From Nocardioides sp. Root190 (GTDB lineage: Bacteria; Actinomycetota; Actinomycetes; Propionibacteriales; Nocardioidaceae): DNA of 64,000 nucleotides. Shown here in pieces: positions 49,994 through 58,880 of the stretch; positions within the stretch are counted from its first letter, which is position 1, and the number at the start of each line of letters is the position of its first letter. The DNA lies in the NCBI RefSeq assembly GCF_001428565.1, contig NZ_LMIA01000012.1, positions 241,472 to 305,471 of the forward strand. Direction: 5' to 3'. Below the pieces are notes generated by a model, which saw nothing but the letters and a program-made list of their open reading frames with translations, made no database searches and was not told where the DNA came from. The position numbers and the translations under genes are program-made.

Positions 49994-51466
49994 GTGGACA
50001 CGATTCCTGCCGTCCTGCGCCATGCGGCCACCACGTGGAGCGACCGGACTGCCTACGTCGAGGGCGCGCGCAGCCTCGGCTTCGCCGACCTCCTCGAGCG
50101 GGTGCGGTGCACCGCCGCGGGCTACCGGGCACGGGGATTCGCACCCGGCGAGCGGGCCGCGATCTGGGCCCCCAACAGCATCGACTGGGTGATCGCCGCC
50201 CTCGCCGTCTCCTACGCCGGCGGCACCCTCGTCCCGCTCAACTCCCGCTACACCGGGCACGAGGCCGCGGACATCATCGACCGGTCCGGCGCCACGCTGG
50301 TCGTGGTCGCGGACGGCTTCCTCGGACGCCACCAGGTCGAGGAGCTCCGCGCGGCCTCCGGGCTGGCTGGCGTGCGCGACCTCGTCGACATCGCCGACCT
50401 CGACCAGGTCGCGGCCGATCCGGGCGACATCGACCGCGTCGCCGACGCCGTCGACCCCGACGACATCGCCGACATCCTCTTCACCTCCGGCACGACCGGA
50501 CGCCCGAAGGGCGCGATGAGTGCGCACCGCCAGACCGTCGGCGTCGCTCGCACCTGGGGCGAGCTCGGCGGGGTCACCGCCGAGGACCGCTACCTCGTGG
50601 TCAACCCGTTCTTCCACTCCTTCGGCTACAAGGTCGGCATCGTCACGGGACTCACCACCGGTGCGACGCTCTACCCGCTGGCCACCTTCGACCTCGAGAG
50701 CACCATGGAGCTCATCGAGTCCGAGCGGATCACCGTCCTGCCCGGCGCTCCGACCATCTACCAGTCACTGCTCAACGCGCCCGGGCGCACGGGGCGCGAC
50801 CTGTCGAGCCTGCGCCTGGCCGTGACCGGCGCCGCCGTCGTACCCGTCGTGCTGATCGAGCGGATGCGTGCGGCCGACGGCCTGGCCATCGACACGGTCG
50901 TGACGGCCTTCGGGATGACCGAGGCGGTCGTCGTGACGATGGCACGCCACGGGGACCCGGCCGAGCTGGTCGCCACCACCTGCGGCCGGGCGATCCCGCG
51001 GATGGAGACCCGGATCGGCGACGACGGGGAGCTCCTCGTCCGCGGCGACTTCGTGATGCTCGGCTACCTCGACGACGCGGAGGCGACCGCACAGGCGATC
51101 GACGCCGACGGCTGGCTGCACACCGGCGACGTGGGCGTCCTCGACGAGCACGGCAACCTCACGATCACCGACCGGCTCAAGGACATGTACATCTCGGGCG
51201 GCTTCAACGTCTACCCGGCCGAGGTCGAGCAGGCCCTGATGCGCATGGACGGCATCGACGACGTTGCCGTCGTCGGCGTGCCGGACGAGCGGATGGGCGA
51301 GGTCGGCAGGGCGTACGTCGTAGGCCCGGCCGCTGCCGAGGACGTCATCGCATTCGCCAGGGAGCGCCTGGCCAACTTCAAGGTGCCGCGCTCCGTCGAG
51401 CACGTCGACACGCTCCCCCGGAATCTCTCCGGCAAGGTGCTCAAGACCGAGTTGAGGAAGAACTGA
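49994..51466 (+). CDS. fadD3: HIP-CoA ligase FadD3
   Basis: The 490-residue adenylate-forming ligase has FTSGTTGRPKGAMSAHRQ, TVVTAFGMTEAVVV and ITDRLKDMYISGGFNVYPAEVE at the hinge. FadD3 activates the C/D-ring propionate (HIP) to its CoA ester, the product that relieves KstR2. GTG 49994 lies six bases after TAGGGT, leaderless, divergent to fadE30. It overlaps fadE31 by one base. Confidence 0.92.
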   Translation: MDTIPAVLRHAATTWSDRTAYVEGARSLGFADLLERVRCTAAGYRARGFAPGERAAIWAPNSIDWVIAALAVSYAGGTLVPLNSRYTGHEAADIIDRSGATLVVVADGFLGRHQVEELRAASGLAGVRDLVDIADLDQVAADPGDIDRVADAVDPDDIADILFTSGTTGRPKGAMSAHRQTVGVARTWGELGGVTAEDRYLVVNPFFHSFGYKVGIVTGLTTGATLYPLATFDLESTMELIESERITVLPGAPTIYQSLLNAPGRTGRDLSSLRLAVTGAAVVPVVLIERMRAADGLAIDTVVTAFGMTEAVVVTMARHGDPAELVATTCGRAIPRMETRIGDDGELLVRGDFVMLGYLDDAEATAQAIDADGWLHTGDVGVLDEHGNLTITDRLKDMYISGGFNVYPAEVEQALMRMDGIDDVAVVGVPDERMGEVGRAYVVGPAAAEDVIAFARERLANFKVPRSVEHVDTLPRNLSGKVLKTELRKN

Positions 51467-52614
51467 TGGACCTCGAGCTGTCCGAGACCGAACTGGCCTT
51501 CCAGGCCGAGGCCCGCGCGTGGCTCGCCGCGAACGTGCCGCCGGAGCCACTGCCCTCCCTCGACACCGCCGAGGGCTTCGAGCTCCACCGGGAGTGGGAG
51601 TCCCGGCTGGCCGCCGACCGCTGGTCGGTCGTGTCGTGGCCCGCGGAGGCCCACGGTCGCGCCGCGTCGTTGGTCGAGTGGGTGGTGTTCGAGGAGGAGT
51701 ACTACCGCGCGGGTGCTCCCCTGCGGGTCAGCCAGAACGGCATCTTCCTGCTGGCGCCGATCATCTTCGAGCACGGGACCGAGGAGCAGCAGGCGCGCTT
51801 CCTGCCGTCGATGGCGACCGGTGAGCGCGTCTGGGCCCAGTGCTGGAGCGAGCCCGAGGCCGGCTCGGACCTCGCCTCGCTGCGATCGACCGCGCGCCGC
51901 GACGACGACCGCGGGGGCTGGGTGCTGAACGGCCAGAAGATCTGGTGCTCGCGTGCCGCCCTGGCCCACTGGGGCTTCGGCCTGTTCCGCAGCGACCCCG
52001 AGGCGCAGAAGCACGCCGGGCTCACCTACTTCCTGTTCCCCCTCGATGCCGACGGCGTCACCGTGCGCCCGATCGCACAGCTCGACGGCGAGGCTGGCTT
52101 CGCCGAGGTCTTCTTCGACGACGTCTTCGTCCCCGATGCCGACGTGCTCGGCGCGCCGGGCGACGGCTGGCGCGTCGCGATGAGCACGGCGGGCAACGAG
52201 CGCGGCCTGTCCCTGCGCTCCCCCGGCAGGTTCACCGCCGCCGCGGACCGCCTCCTCGCGTCGTACGCCGAGAGGCCCGACCAGCGGGTCGCCGATCGCG
52301 TGGTCGACGCGTGGCTCAGGGCCGAGGCCTACCGTCTCTACACGTGGGGCACCGTCACCAAGCTCAAGGACGGCGGCGACATCGGTGCCGCGGGCTCGGT
52401 CAACAAGGTGTGGTGGAGCGAGCTCGACATCGCGCTCCACGAGACCGCCCTCGACCTCCTCGGCCCCGACGCCGAGCTGGAGTCGGCCTGGCTCGACGGC
52501 TACACGTTCTCGCTCTCCGGCCCGATCTACGCCGGGACCAACGAGATCCAGCGCAACATCATCGCCGAGCGGATCCTCGGCCTGCCCCGCGAACCGAAGG
52601 GACTTCAGAAGTGA
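51466..52614 (+). CDS. fadE31: Acyl-CoA dehydrogenase FadE31
   Basis: The 382-residue dehydrogenase has WSEPEAGSDLASLRST in the FAD domain, a C-terminal helix LHETALDLLGPDAE and the tail GPIYAGTNEIQRNIIAERILGLPREPKGL. FadE31-FadE32 and FadE33 form heteromeric dehydrogenases in C/D-ring catabolism. ATG 51466 overlaps the fadD3 stop by one base, and the 3' end overlaps fadE32 by four bases. Confidence 0.88.
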   Translation: MDLELSETELAFQAEARAWLAANVPPEPLPSLDTAEGFELHREWESRLAADRWSVVSWPAEAHGRAASLVEWVVFEEEYYRAGAPLRVSQNGIFLLAPIIFEHGTEEQQARFLPSMATGERVWAQCWSEPEAGSDLASLRSTARRDDDRGGWVLNGQKIWCSRAALAHWGFGLFRSDPEAQKHAGLTYFLFPLDADGVTVRPIAQLDGEAGFAEVFFDDVFVPDADVLGAPGDGWRVAMSTAGNERGLSLRSPGRFTAAADRLLASYAERPDQRVADRVVDAWLRAEAYRLYTWGTVTKLKDGGDIGAAGSVNKVWWSELDIALHETALDLLGPDAELESAWLDGYTFSLSGPIYAGTNEIQRNIIAERILGLPREPKGLQK

Positions 52615-53516
52615 AGTTCGAGCTCACCGGTGACCAGCAGGACTTCGCGTCCTCACTGGAATCCCTCCTGGTCGCGTCCGACCCCGTCAGCGCAGCCCGT
52701 TCGTGGGCAGAGGGCGACCACGCTGCGGGCCTGAAGCTGTGGCAACGGCTCGCCGAGCAGGGTCTGCTGATGCTCGCGACCGAGGCCTCCGCGGTCGAGG
52801 TCGCTCTCGCCTTCGAGGCACTCGGCCGCCACGGCGTACCCGGTCCGTGGGTCGAGTCCGCCGCCTACCTGCCGACGGCCCTGGGTCGCGAGATCGACGG
52901 CGTCGGCACCGTCGCCGTGCCTCCACTGGTGCCCTACGCGCTCGATGCCGACGCCGCGGACGAGGTCTATGCGACGACGACCGACGGCCTCCTCGCAGGC
53001 AGCATCGGCGCTCTGCACATCTCGGTGGACCGCACCCGGCGGCTCTTCGACGTCTCGCCCGACGGGGACCGGGTCGCCTCCGGCGAGTCCCTCGACGCCG
53101 CCTTCGACCTGGCCGTGCTGGCCTGCGCCGCGCAGCTGCTCGGCGCCGGCGAGAGGGTGCTGGCCGACTCGGTGACCTACGTGAAGCAGCGCAAGCAGTT
53201 CGGCCGCGAGATCGGGTCCTACCAGGCGATCAAGCACAAGCTCGCCGACGTCCGGATCGCACTCGACTTCGCGCGACCCCTCGTCTTCGGTGCCGCGATC
53301 GAGCCGACGCCCCGCGCCGTCTCCGCGGCAAAGGTCGCCTGCAGCGAGGCGGCGTACCTCGCGTCCCGCACCGGCCTGCAGGTCCACGGTGCGATCGGCT
53401 ACACCCAGGAGTTCGACCTCAGCGTGTGGATCACCAAGATCCGCGCCCTGGTCTCCGCCTGGGGTTCACCGGCCGAGCACCGTGCCCGCATCCTCGACTC
53501 CCTCCTGGAGGCGTGA
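52611..53516 (+). CDS. fadE32: Acyl-CoA dehydrogenase FadE32
   Basis: At 301 residues this subunit is shorter than standard acyl-CoA dehydrogenases. It has KFELTGDQQDFASSLESLL at the start, YVKQRKQFGREIGSYQAIKHKLADV in the C-terminal helices and LQVHGAIGYTQEFDL near the end. Short partner subunits of this type pair with full-length ones such as FadE31. GTG 52611 and stop overlaps on both sides show coupling. Confidence 0.85.
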   Translation: MKFELTGDQQDFASSLESLLVASDPVSAARSWAEGDHAAGLKLWQRLAEQGLLMLATEASAVEVALAFEALGRHGVPGPWVESAAYLPTALGREIDGVGTVAVPPLVPYALDADAADEVYATTTDGLLAGSIGALHISVDRTRRLFDVSPDGDRVASGESLDAAFDLAVLACAAQLLGAGERVLADSVTYVKQRKQFGREIGSYQAIKHKLADVRIALDFARPLVFGAAIEPTPRAVSAAKVACSEAAYLASRTGLQVHGAIGYTQEFDLSVWITKIRALVSAWGSPAEHRARILDSLLEA

Positions 53517-54508
53517 TGGAGTTCGCGCTCAGCGAAGAGCAGGGCGAGCTGGCCTCGACCGTGCGCGGGTTGCTGGAGAAGCGGGCCGACTCCGCGGCCG
53601 TGCGTGCCTCCTCCGTCTCGGAGTCGGGCCACGACGAGACACTCTGGGCGACCCTGTGCGAGCAGATCGGGGTGGCCGCGCTCGGGGTCCCGGAGGAGTA
53701 CGACGGCGTCGGAGCCACCTTCTTCGAGACCGCCGTGGTGCTCGAGGAGCTGGGCCGCAGCCTGGCACCGTCCCCCTTGCTCGCGACCACCGTCGCGACC
53801 CAAGCGCTCCTGGCCGGGGGCAACGAGGACGCGAAGGCCCGTCTGCTGCCGCGGATCGCGGCCGGCGAGATCGCCACGATCACCCTGGGCAACGCGCCCG
53901 TCCTCGACGGGGACCGCGCGAGCATCGTGCTCGCGGTCTTCGGCGACGAGCTGGTCGAGGTGGTCGACAGCCAGGCCACGTGGACCGAGTCGATGGACCA
54001 GAGCATCCGCCTGGCCAGGCTCGACCTCACCGCCGCCACGACCGTCCCGCTCGGCGACGGACAGGCAGCAGCACGTCGCGCCGAGCTCGTCGGCGCTGCC
54101 TCCGTTGCCGCCCTCGCCGTCGGGCTGTCGGACCGTGCCCTCGCGATGACACTGGCCTACGTCAAGGAGCGAGTCCAGTTCGGCCGGCCGATCGGGTCCT
54201 TCCAGGCGATCAAGCACCGCCTCGCGGACGTCTTCGCGCAGACCGAGCTCGCCCGCTCGGCGAGCTGGGCGGCGTCGTACGCGCTGGCTGACGATGCCAC
54301 TGATCCGGCCGAGGCCGACTTCCTGACGCGCACAGCGGCGTCGTACGCCGTCGAGGCGGCTCAGCTGGCTGCGAGCGAGTGCGTGCAGCTGCACGGCGGC
54401 ATCGCGATCACCTGGGAGCACGACGCCCACCTGGTGTTCAAGCGCGCCCACGCCCTGGGGCAATTGTTCGGCGCACCACACCGACACCGGGCAGCCGTGG
54501 AACTCTGA
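53516..54508 (+). CDS. fadE33: Acyl-CoA dehydrogenase FadE33
   Basis: This 330-residue dehydrogenase subunit has FALSEEQGELASTVRGLLEKR at the start, YVKERVQFGRPIGSFQAIKHRLADV, and VQLHGGIAITWEHDAHLVFKR near the end. It resembles fadE32 in the C-terminal half and likely joins the same heteromeric enzymes. Its 3' end overlaps the convergent HTH-less TetR-like gene by 71 bases, an unusually long overlap. It closes the fadD3 operon. Confidence 0.85.
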   Translation: MEFALSEEQGELASTVRGLLEKRADSAAVRASSVSESGHDETLWATLCEQIGVAALGVPEEYDGVGATFFETAVVLEELGRSLAPSPLLATTVATQALLAGGNEDAKARLLPRIAAGEIATITLGNAPVLDGDRASIVLAVFGDELVEVVDSQATWTESMDQSIRLARLDLTAATTVPLGDGQAAARRAELVGAASVAALAVGLSDRALAMTLAYVKERVQFGRPIGSFQAIKHRLADVFAQTELARSASWAASYALADDATDPAEADFLTRTAASYAVEAAQLAASECVQLHGGIAITWEHDAHLVFKRAHALGQLFGAPHRHRAAVEL

Positions 54509-54932
54509 GCAGCCGGCGTCGCGGAGCAGGCGCCTGGTACCCCTCGGGACGCACCACCGCCGAGAACGCGTCCTCGCCCTGCAGCGCGGCGGCGACCGAC
54601 GGCGCCGCCATCCGGACCACGTCGTCGACGGACGCCGAGGCGAGCGGCTCGAGCTTGAGCACGTAGCGGGTCATCGCCAGGCCGATCAGCTGGGAGGCCA
54701 CGAGCTCGGCCTTCATCGCCGACATCGCGCGCCGCTCGACCATCGGCTGGAACCTCGGGTTGAGCACGGCCCGGTTGATCCAGCCGTAGAGGCGCGGTGC
54801 CTCGGGACCGAGACGTGTGGACTGGCGCACCATCTGCAGCATCCGCTGGCGGGTGCGGGGATGCTCGCAGAGCAGCAGGAAGCGTCGCACCAGTCGGATG
54901 ACGAAGTCTTCGGTGGGGTCGAGGCTGTGCAT
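54438..54932 (-). CDS. HTH-less TetR-like C-terminal domain protein
   Basis: The 164-residue protein from ATG 54932 (GGAGGG upstream) matches the ligand domain of a TetR subfamily: HPRTRQRMLQMVRQSTR, RFQPMVERRAMSAMKAELVASQLIGLAMTRYVLKLEPLASAS. The DNA-binding HTH, usually about 50 residues before this, is absent, and only 36 bases separate it from the protease gene. The C-terminal 24 codons overlap fadE33 and are Arg-rich. It may be a remnant of a regulator or a truncated modulator. Confidence 0.75.
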   Translation of the reverse strand: MHSLDPTEDFVIRLVRRFLLLCEHPRTRQRMLQMVRQSTRLGPEAPRLYGWINRAVLNPRFQPMVERRAMSAMKAELVASQLIGLAMTRYVLKLEPLASASVDDVVRMAAPSVAAALQGEDAFSAVVRPEGYQAPAPRRRLLRVPRLPGVGVVRRTIAPGRGRA

Positions 54933-54968
54933 GGCCCTCCGATCGTGCCCCAGCACGACCCCGATCGG

Positions 54969-56330
54969 TCAGCTCACGGGGCTGATGCACTCCGTGGCGT
55001 CCACCACAGCGGGCGTCCTGTCGTAGGGCAGCGGGCAGGGATGGACCCGCACCCGGGCCGCGGCACTGCGCGTCGTCGACGTCCGCACCCGGTACCAACG
55101 GTCCCCCACGCTGGCGACGCGGACGGTGAAGTCGATCGTCCGCGTGGAGCCGACCCGCGCGGAGGTGACCCGGCTCCACGAGCCGCGCAGCGAGAACCGG
55201 ACGTCGAGGGTGAGGGTCGTGCCCGACGCCGCACGCGCACGGAGCACGGCCAGCTGGCCGCGACCGACGTGCGAACGCACGGCGCTCACCGAGGGCGAGG
55301 TCGCCGCCCGCACCGCGAAGGGCGTCAGCACGGCCGGGTTCGACTGGACCGTGGTGGCGGTCCGGGTGGTCGAGGCCCGGCTGTAGAGGCGGGCGTTGGA
55401 CAGGAGCTTCTTGATCGAGGAGTCCAGAGGGTGCGCGAGGAGGTAGGCCTTGCCGACGGTCGTCCGCCGCGACGTGACGGCCCAGATGAAGCCGATGTTC
55501 GGCGACACCTTGCCGATGAACCAGGGTCCGCCACTCGCGCCACCGTTGAGCGGGCACGGGATGAACGCGTCACCGGAGGAGTCGAGCGGGGTCGCGCTCC
55601 CTGTGCAGCGCCGCACGGTCTGCCCGTCGTACGGCGCCTCGGCGGGCCAGCCCCAGATGTGGATGTCGGTCTGGCGGGCCGGGAAGTTCCAGGCCAGACC
55701 GTTGCCGCCCACGACGTCGACGAGGTTGCGACCGCTGCGGGGCGCGACCTCGATCAGCGCCTGGTCGTAGTCGAGGTCCTCGCTCTGGACCCACTGGCGG
55801 TGGGTGATCGCCCGCGTGCCGACCCACGAGCCGTCCGGCGCCGTACCGTTCGCGTAGCGCGGGACGAAGAGGAACTTGGTGAAGTAGGCCGGGCAGTTCC
55901 GCAGCAGACCGCACGGGTTGCGCGGCCCGGTGTGGGCGCAGTGGGCCGCGGTGATGATCACGTTCTTCTGGGCCGTGTTGACCGATGCGGCCGAGCACAC
56001 CGCATCACCCTGCGGCGTGCGGAAGAAGAGCTTGCCGACCGAGCGCGGCGAGGCGAGCCCGGCCCGGGCACGCACCCGGGACGTCGCGGGCGGACCCGGG
56101 TCGATCAGGTCGCCGGCAGCGTCGAGGTCCAGCGGGAGCGCGGATCTCATCCGGCTCCCGGTCCAGTAGGACCGGACCGCACCAGGATCGAGGTCGACGG
56201 CGACCACGTCGGGCAGTCGCGACGACGTGGGCGAACCCGTCGCGCGTCCGGAGGCGGGCACCAGCAACAGCACCGCGACGAGAGTCGTTCCGAGCATCGC
56301 CGCACAGCAGCGCAGAGCATTCTTCGTCAC
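54969..56330 (-). CDS. Secreted trypsin-like serine protease
   Basis: The 453-residue protein has an N-terminal signal helix (AAMLGTTLVAVLLLVPASGRA). A serine protease domain (about residues 70-300) follows with His in VIITAAHCAHTG, Asp in SEDLDYDQALIEVA and Ser in LNGGASGGPWFIGK. A C-terminal beta-rich extension of about 130 residues may anchor or bind substrate. GTG 56330 follows a GGGGG-rich site. It should be extracellular and is not part of the sterol pathway. Confidence 0.85.
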   Translation of the reverse strand: MTKNALRCCAAMLGTTLVAVLLLVPASGRATGSPTSSRLPDVVAVDLDPGAVRSYWTGSRMRSALPLDLDAAGDLIDPGPPATSRVRARAGLASPRSVGKLFFRTPQGDAVCSAASVNTAQKNVIITAAHCAHTGPRNPCGLLRNCPAYFTKFLFVPRYANGTAPDGSWVGTRAITHRQWVQSEDLDYDQALIEVAPRSGRNLVDVVGGNGLAWNFPARQTDIHIWGWPAEAPYDGQTVRRCTGSATPLDSSGDAFIPCPLNGGASGGPWFIGKVSPNIGFIWAVTSRRTTVGKAYLLAHPLDSSIKKLLSNARLYSRASTTRTATTVQSNPAVLTPFAVRAATSPSVSAVRSHVGRGQLAVLRARAASGTTLTLDVRFSLRGSWSRVTSARVGSTRTIDFTVRVASVGDRWYRVRTSTTRSAAARVRVHPCPLPYDRTPAVVDATECISPVS

Positions 56331-56385
56331 GCCGACCCCCCAAGGCCTACTGAAACCAGGAGGCCACCGTACGACAGATCGACCC

Positions 56386-57066
56386 TCAGGAGTCGGTCGT
56401 GCGGTAGCGACCCTTGAAGTAGAGCAGCGGCTCGACCGTCTCCGCGTCGGGACCGTGCTGCTCGAGATGCTCGACCCGCCCCACGACGATGAAGTGGTCA
56501 CCGCCCTCGTAGACGGCGTGGATCGTGCAGTCCAGGTGAGCGAGGGTGCCGGCGATGACCGGCGACCCGGTGCCCGCGCCGGGCGTCCAGTCGATGCCGG
56601 CGAACTTGTCGACACCCTTGGTCGCCATCTGGGTCGACACGTGCTCCTGGTCGGCGGCGAGGACGTTGACGCAGAAGCGGCCCGAGCGCTGGATCATCGG
56701 CCACGCGCGCGAGCTGCGCGCCGGGATGAAGGTGATCAACGGCGGATCGAGGGAGACGCTCGAGAAGGACTGGCACGTCATGCCGACCGGCTCGTCGCCG
56801 CTCATCGTGGTGATGACGGTGATGCCGGAACCGAAGCACCCCAGGACGTCGCGGAAGCGACGGGCCTCGGCCTGCGCCTGCGGGTCGTCGTGGACCGCGA
56901 CCTCGTCGCCGGGACGGAGCTCGAAGTCGACCTCCGCGTCCCCGAGCCAGGACTGGATGAGGTCCGGATGGGGCCAGGTCGCCCGTGCGTCCGGGCTGAT
57001 CCCGTCGGGAACCTCGCCCCCGGAGGAGGTCTCGTTGTCTGCCGCCACGGTGTCCACGCTATCCAT
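56386..57066 (-). CDS. hsaB: Flavin reductase HsaB
   Basis: The 226-residue protein contains a flavin-reductase domain (about residues 68-222): FRDVLGCFGSGITVITTMSGDEPVGMTCQSFSSVSLDPPL. HsaB supplies reduced flavin to the HsaA monooxygenase. The mycobacterial enzyme is near 190 residues as I recall, so this one has an N-terminal extension of about 45 acidic residues with WLGDAEVDFELRPGDEV. It lies 18 bases after hsaC, the last gene of hsaA-D-C-B. Confidence 0.88.
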   Translation of the reverse strand: MDSVDTVAADNETSSGGEVPDGISPDARATWPHPDLIQSWLGDAEVDFELRPGDEVAVHDDPQAQAEARRFRDVLGCFGSGITVITTMSGDEPVGMTCQSFSSVSLDPPLITFIPARSSRAWPMIQRSGRFCVNVLAADQEHVSTQMATKGVDKFAGIDWTPGAGTGSPVIAGTLAHLDCTIHAVYEGGDHFIVVGRVEHLEQHGPDAETVEPLLYFKGRYRTTDS

Positions 57067-57084
57067 CCCGATCCACCATCACCG

Positions 57085-57981
57085 TCAGTGTCCGCCGAAG
57101 ACGTGGCCCCAGTAGGACACCGCCGTCGACTCGCGGGCGACCCAGCGGGTGTCGTCCACCTGCATGCCGTCCGTGCCGAACTCGATGTCGAAGCCGCCGG
57201 GCGACTTCACGTAGAACGAGACCATCTCGTCGTTCATGTGGCGACCGAGCGTGGCCGAGAGGGGCGCACCGTTCTTGCGAACGCGCTCCAGCGCACGGCC
57301 CACGTCGTCGAGCTGGTCGACCTCGAGCATCACGTGCACGCACTTGCTGGCATTCGGCATCGGCAGGAACGCGAGCGAGTGATGACGCGGGTTGACCCCG
57401 AGGAAGCGCAGCCAGACCTTGCTGCCGGGCTCCTTGCCGACGAACTCGCCGGGCATGCTCATGGAGTCACGGAGCCGGAACCCGAGGACCTCGGAGTAGA
57501 ACCGCAGCGCCTCGACGTCATCAAGGACCGGGACCACGATGTGGCCGAGGCCCTGGTCACCGGTGACGAACTTCGCGGCGTACGGCGTCACGACGGGCCG
57601 CGACTCGTAGGTGATGCCGTGGTAGAGCTCGAAGACGTTGTCCCACGGGTCGCGGAACCGGACGAGCTCCTGCACGCGGCGCTCGGCGAGCTCCTCCTTA
57701 GTGCCCTCCTCGAAGTCGACGCCGGCCTTCTGGAGGTGCTCGCGCGCCTCCTGGAGTGCCTGGTGGTCCGCGACCTCCCAACCAGTGCAGTCGAGCAGGT
57801 CGACGTCGGAGGGGAACACCACGATCCGTGCGGAGACCTCGTCGACGCGCCAGTACTGGTGATCCGGGTTCGGACCGCGCCCCTCGGCCAGGCCGAGGAC
57901 CTTGCCGGCGAACTGCTTCCAGGCACCGAGGTCGGTGCTCGCGACCCGGATGTAGCCCATGGACCGGATGTCGATGGTCAT
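57085..57981 (-). CDS. hsaC: Extradiol dioxygenase HsaC
   Basis: The 298-residue type I extradiol dioxygenase has two vicinal-oxygen-chelate domains. Iron ligands are His in QGLGHIVVPV, His in RHHSLAFLPM and Glu in FDIEFGTD. HsaC cleaves the catechol ring A of 3,4-DHSA by meta-cleavage. It overlaps hsaD by four bases (ATGA). The N-terminus MTIDIRSMGYIRVASTDLGAW matches the family. Confidence 0.93.
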   Translation of the reverse strand: MTIDIRSMGYIRVASTDLGAWKQFAGKVLGLAEGRGPNPDHQYWRVDEVSARIVVFPSDVDLLDCTGWEVADHQALQEAREHLQKAGVDFEEGTKEELAERRVQELVRFRDPWDNVFELYHGITYESRPVVTPYAAKFVTGDQGLGHIVVPVLDDVEALRFYSEVLGFRLRDSMSMPGEFVGKEPGSKVWLRFLGVNPRHHSLAFLPMPNASKCVHVMLEVDQLDDVGRALERVRKNGAPLSATLGRHMNDEMVSFYVKSPGGFDIEFGTDGMQVDDTRWVARESTAVSYWGHVFGGH

Positions 57982-58880
57982 GACTTCGTCCTCTCGACGT
58001 GTCGGGCGAGGAACGCCGTGCAGATCTCGGCGAACTCGTCGGCCGCCTCGATCTGGGCCCAGTGGCCGCAGTTGGGGAACACGTGCAGCTGGGCCTTCGG
58101 GATCTGCTTGAGTGCGACCAGGGCGCCGTCGAGCGGGTTGACCCGGTCCTCGCGGCCCCAGGTGAGCAGGGTGTGCTTGCGCAACCGGTGCGCCTCGCGC
58201 CAGAGCATGCCGTCCTCGGCCCACTCCGGGTTCCAGAACGATGCCCCCATCGACCTCATCGCCTCGAGCGAGCCCGGTGCCGTGGCGTCGGCGAACCGTT
58301 CCTCGACCAGCTCGTCGGTGACCAGCGACTTGTTGACGACCATGGTCGAGATGAACGCCTTCAACGCCTCACGGCTGGGGTTCATGCTGAAGTCCATCAG
58401 CCGCTGGACGCCCTCGGTCGGGTCGGCGTGCATGAGGTTGAGCGACAGGCCGCCCGGGCCCATCAGCACCAGCCGGCCGACACGGTCGGGGTACTCGAGG
58501 GCGAACCTCATCGCCGTACCTCCGCCGAGCGAGTTGCCGAGCAGGTGGACCCGCTCGATCTGGAGCTCGTCGAGCAGCTGCAGGAGGTAGGACGCCGAGT
58601 GGCGGAAGTAGTTGGCCTTGACCTCGGGCTTGTCCGAGGAGCCGAAGCCCGGCTGGTCGACCAGCAGGGTCCGGAACTGGGCCGCGAACCGGGGCAGTGC
58701 GGAGCCGAAATTGCTCCACGCGGATGCGCCCGGACCGCCACCGTGCAGGAGCACGAACGGCAGTCCACCACCCACCGACGAGCCGCCGTCAGGGCCGGCC
58801 TCGTAGTAGTTGAGGGTGATGTCGCCGGCCTTGGCCGAACGGCGGGTCGCTTCCTTGCTGCAATCCAATCCGCTGGCCAT
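57978..58880 (-). CDS. hsaD: Meta-cleavage product hydrolase HsaD
   Basis: The 300-residue alpha/beta hydrolase has VLLHGGGPGASAWSNF (oxyanion loop), the nucleophile Ser in LLGNSLGGGTAMRF, Asp in WGREDRVNPLDGA and His in NCGHWAQIE. HsaD splits the ring-opened DSHA into HIP and HHD. Its ATG overlaps the hsaA stop by one base (TGATG) and its stop overlaps hsaC, giving a tight operon. Confidence 0.93.
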   Translation of the reverse strand: MASGLDCSKEATRRSAKAGDITLNYYEAGPDGGSSVGGGLPFVLLHGGGPGASAWSNFGSALPRFAAQFRTLLVDQPGFGSSDKPEVKANYFRHSASYLLQLLDELQIERVHLLGNSLGGGTAMRFALEYPDRVGRLVLMGPGGLSLNLMHADPTEGVQRLMDFSMNPSREALKAFISTMVVNKSLVTDELVEERFADATAPGSLEAMRSMGASFWNPEWAEDGMLWREAHRLRKHTLLTWGREDRVNPLDGALVALKQIPKAQLHVFPNCGHWAQIEAADEFAEICTAFLARHVERTKS

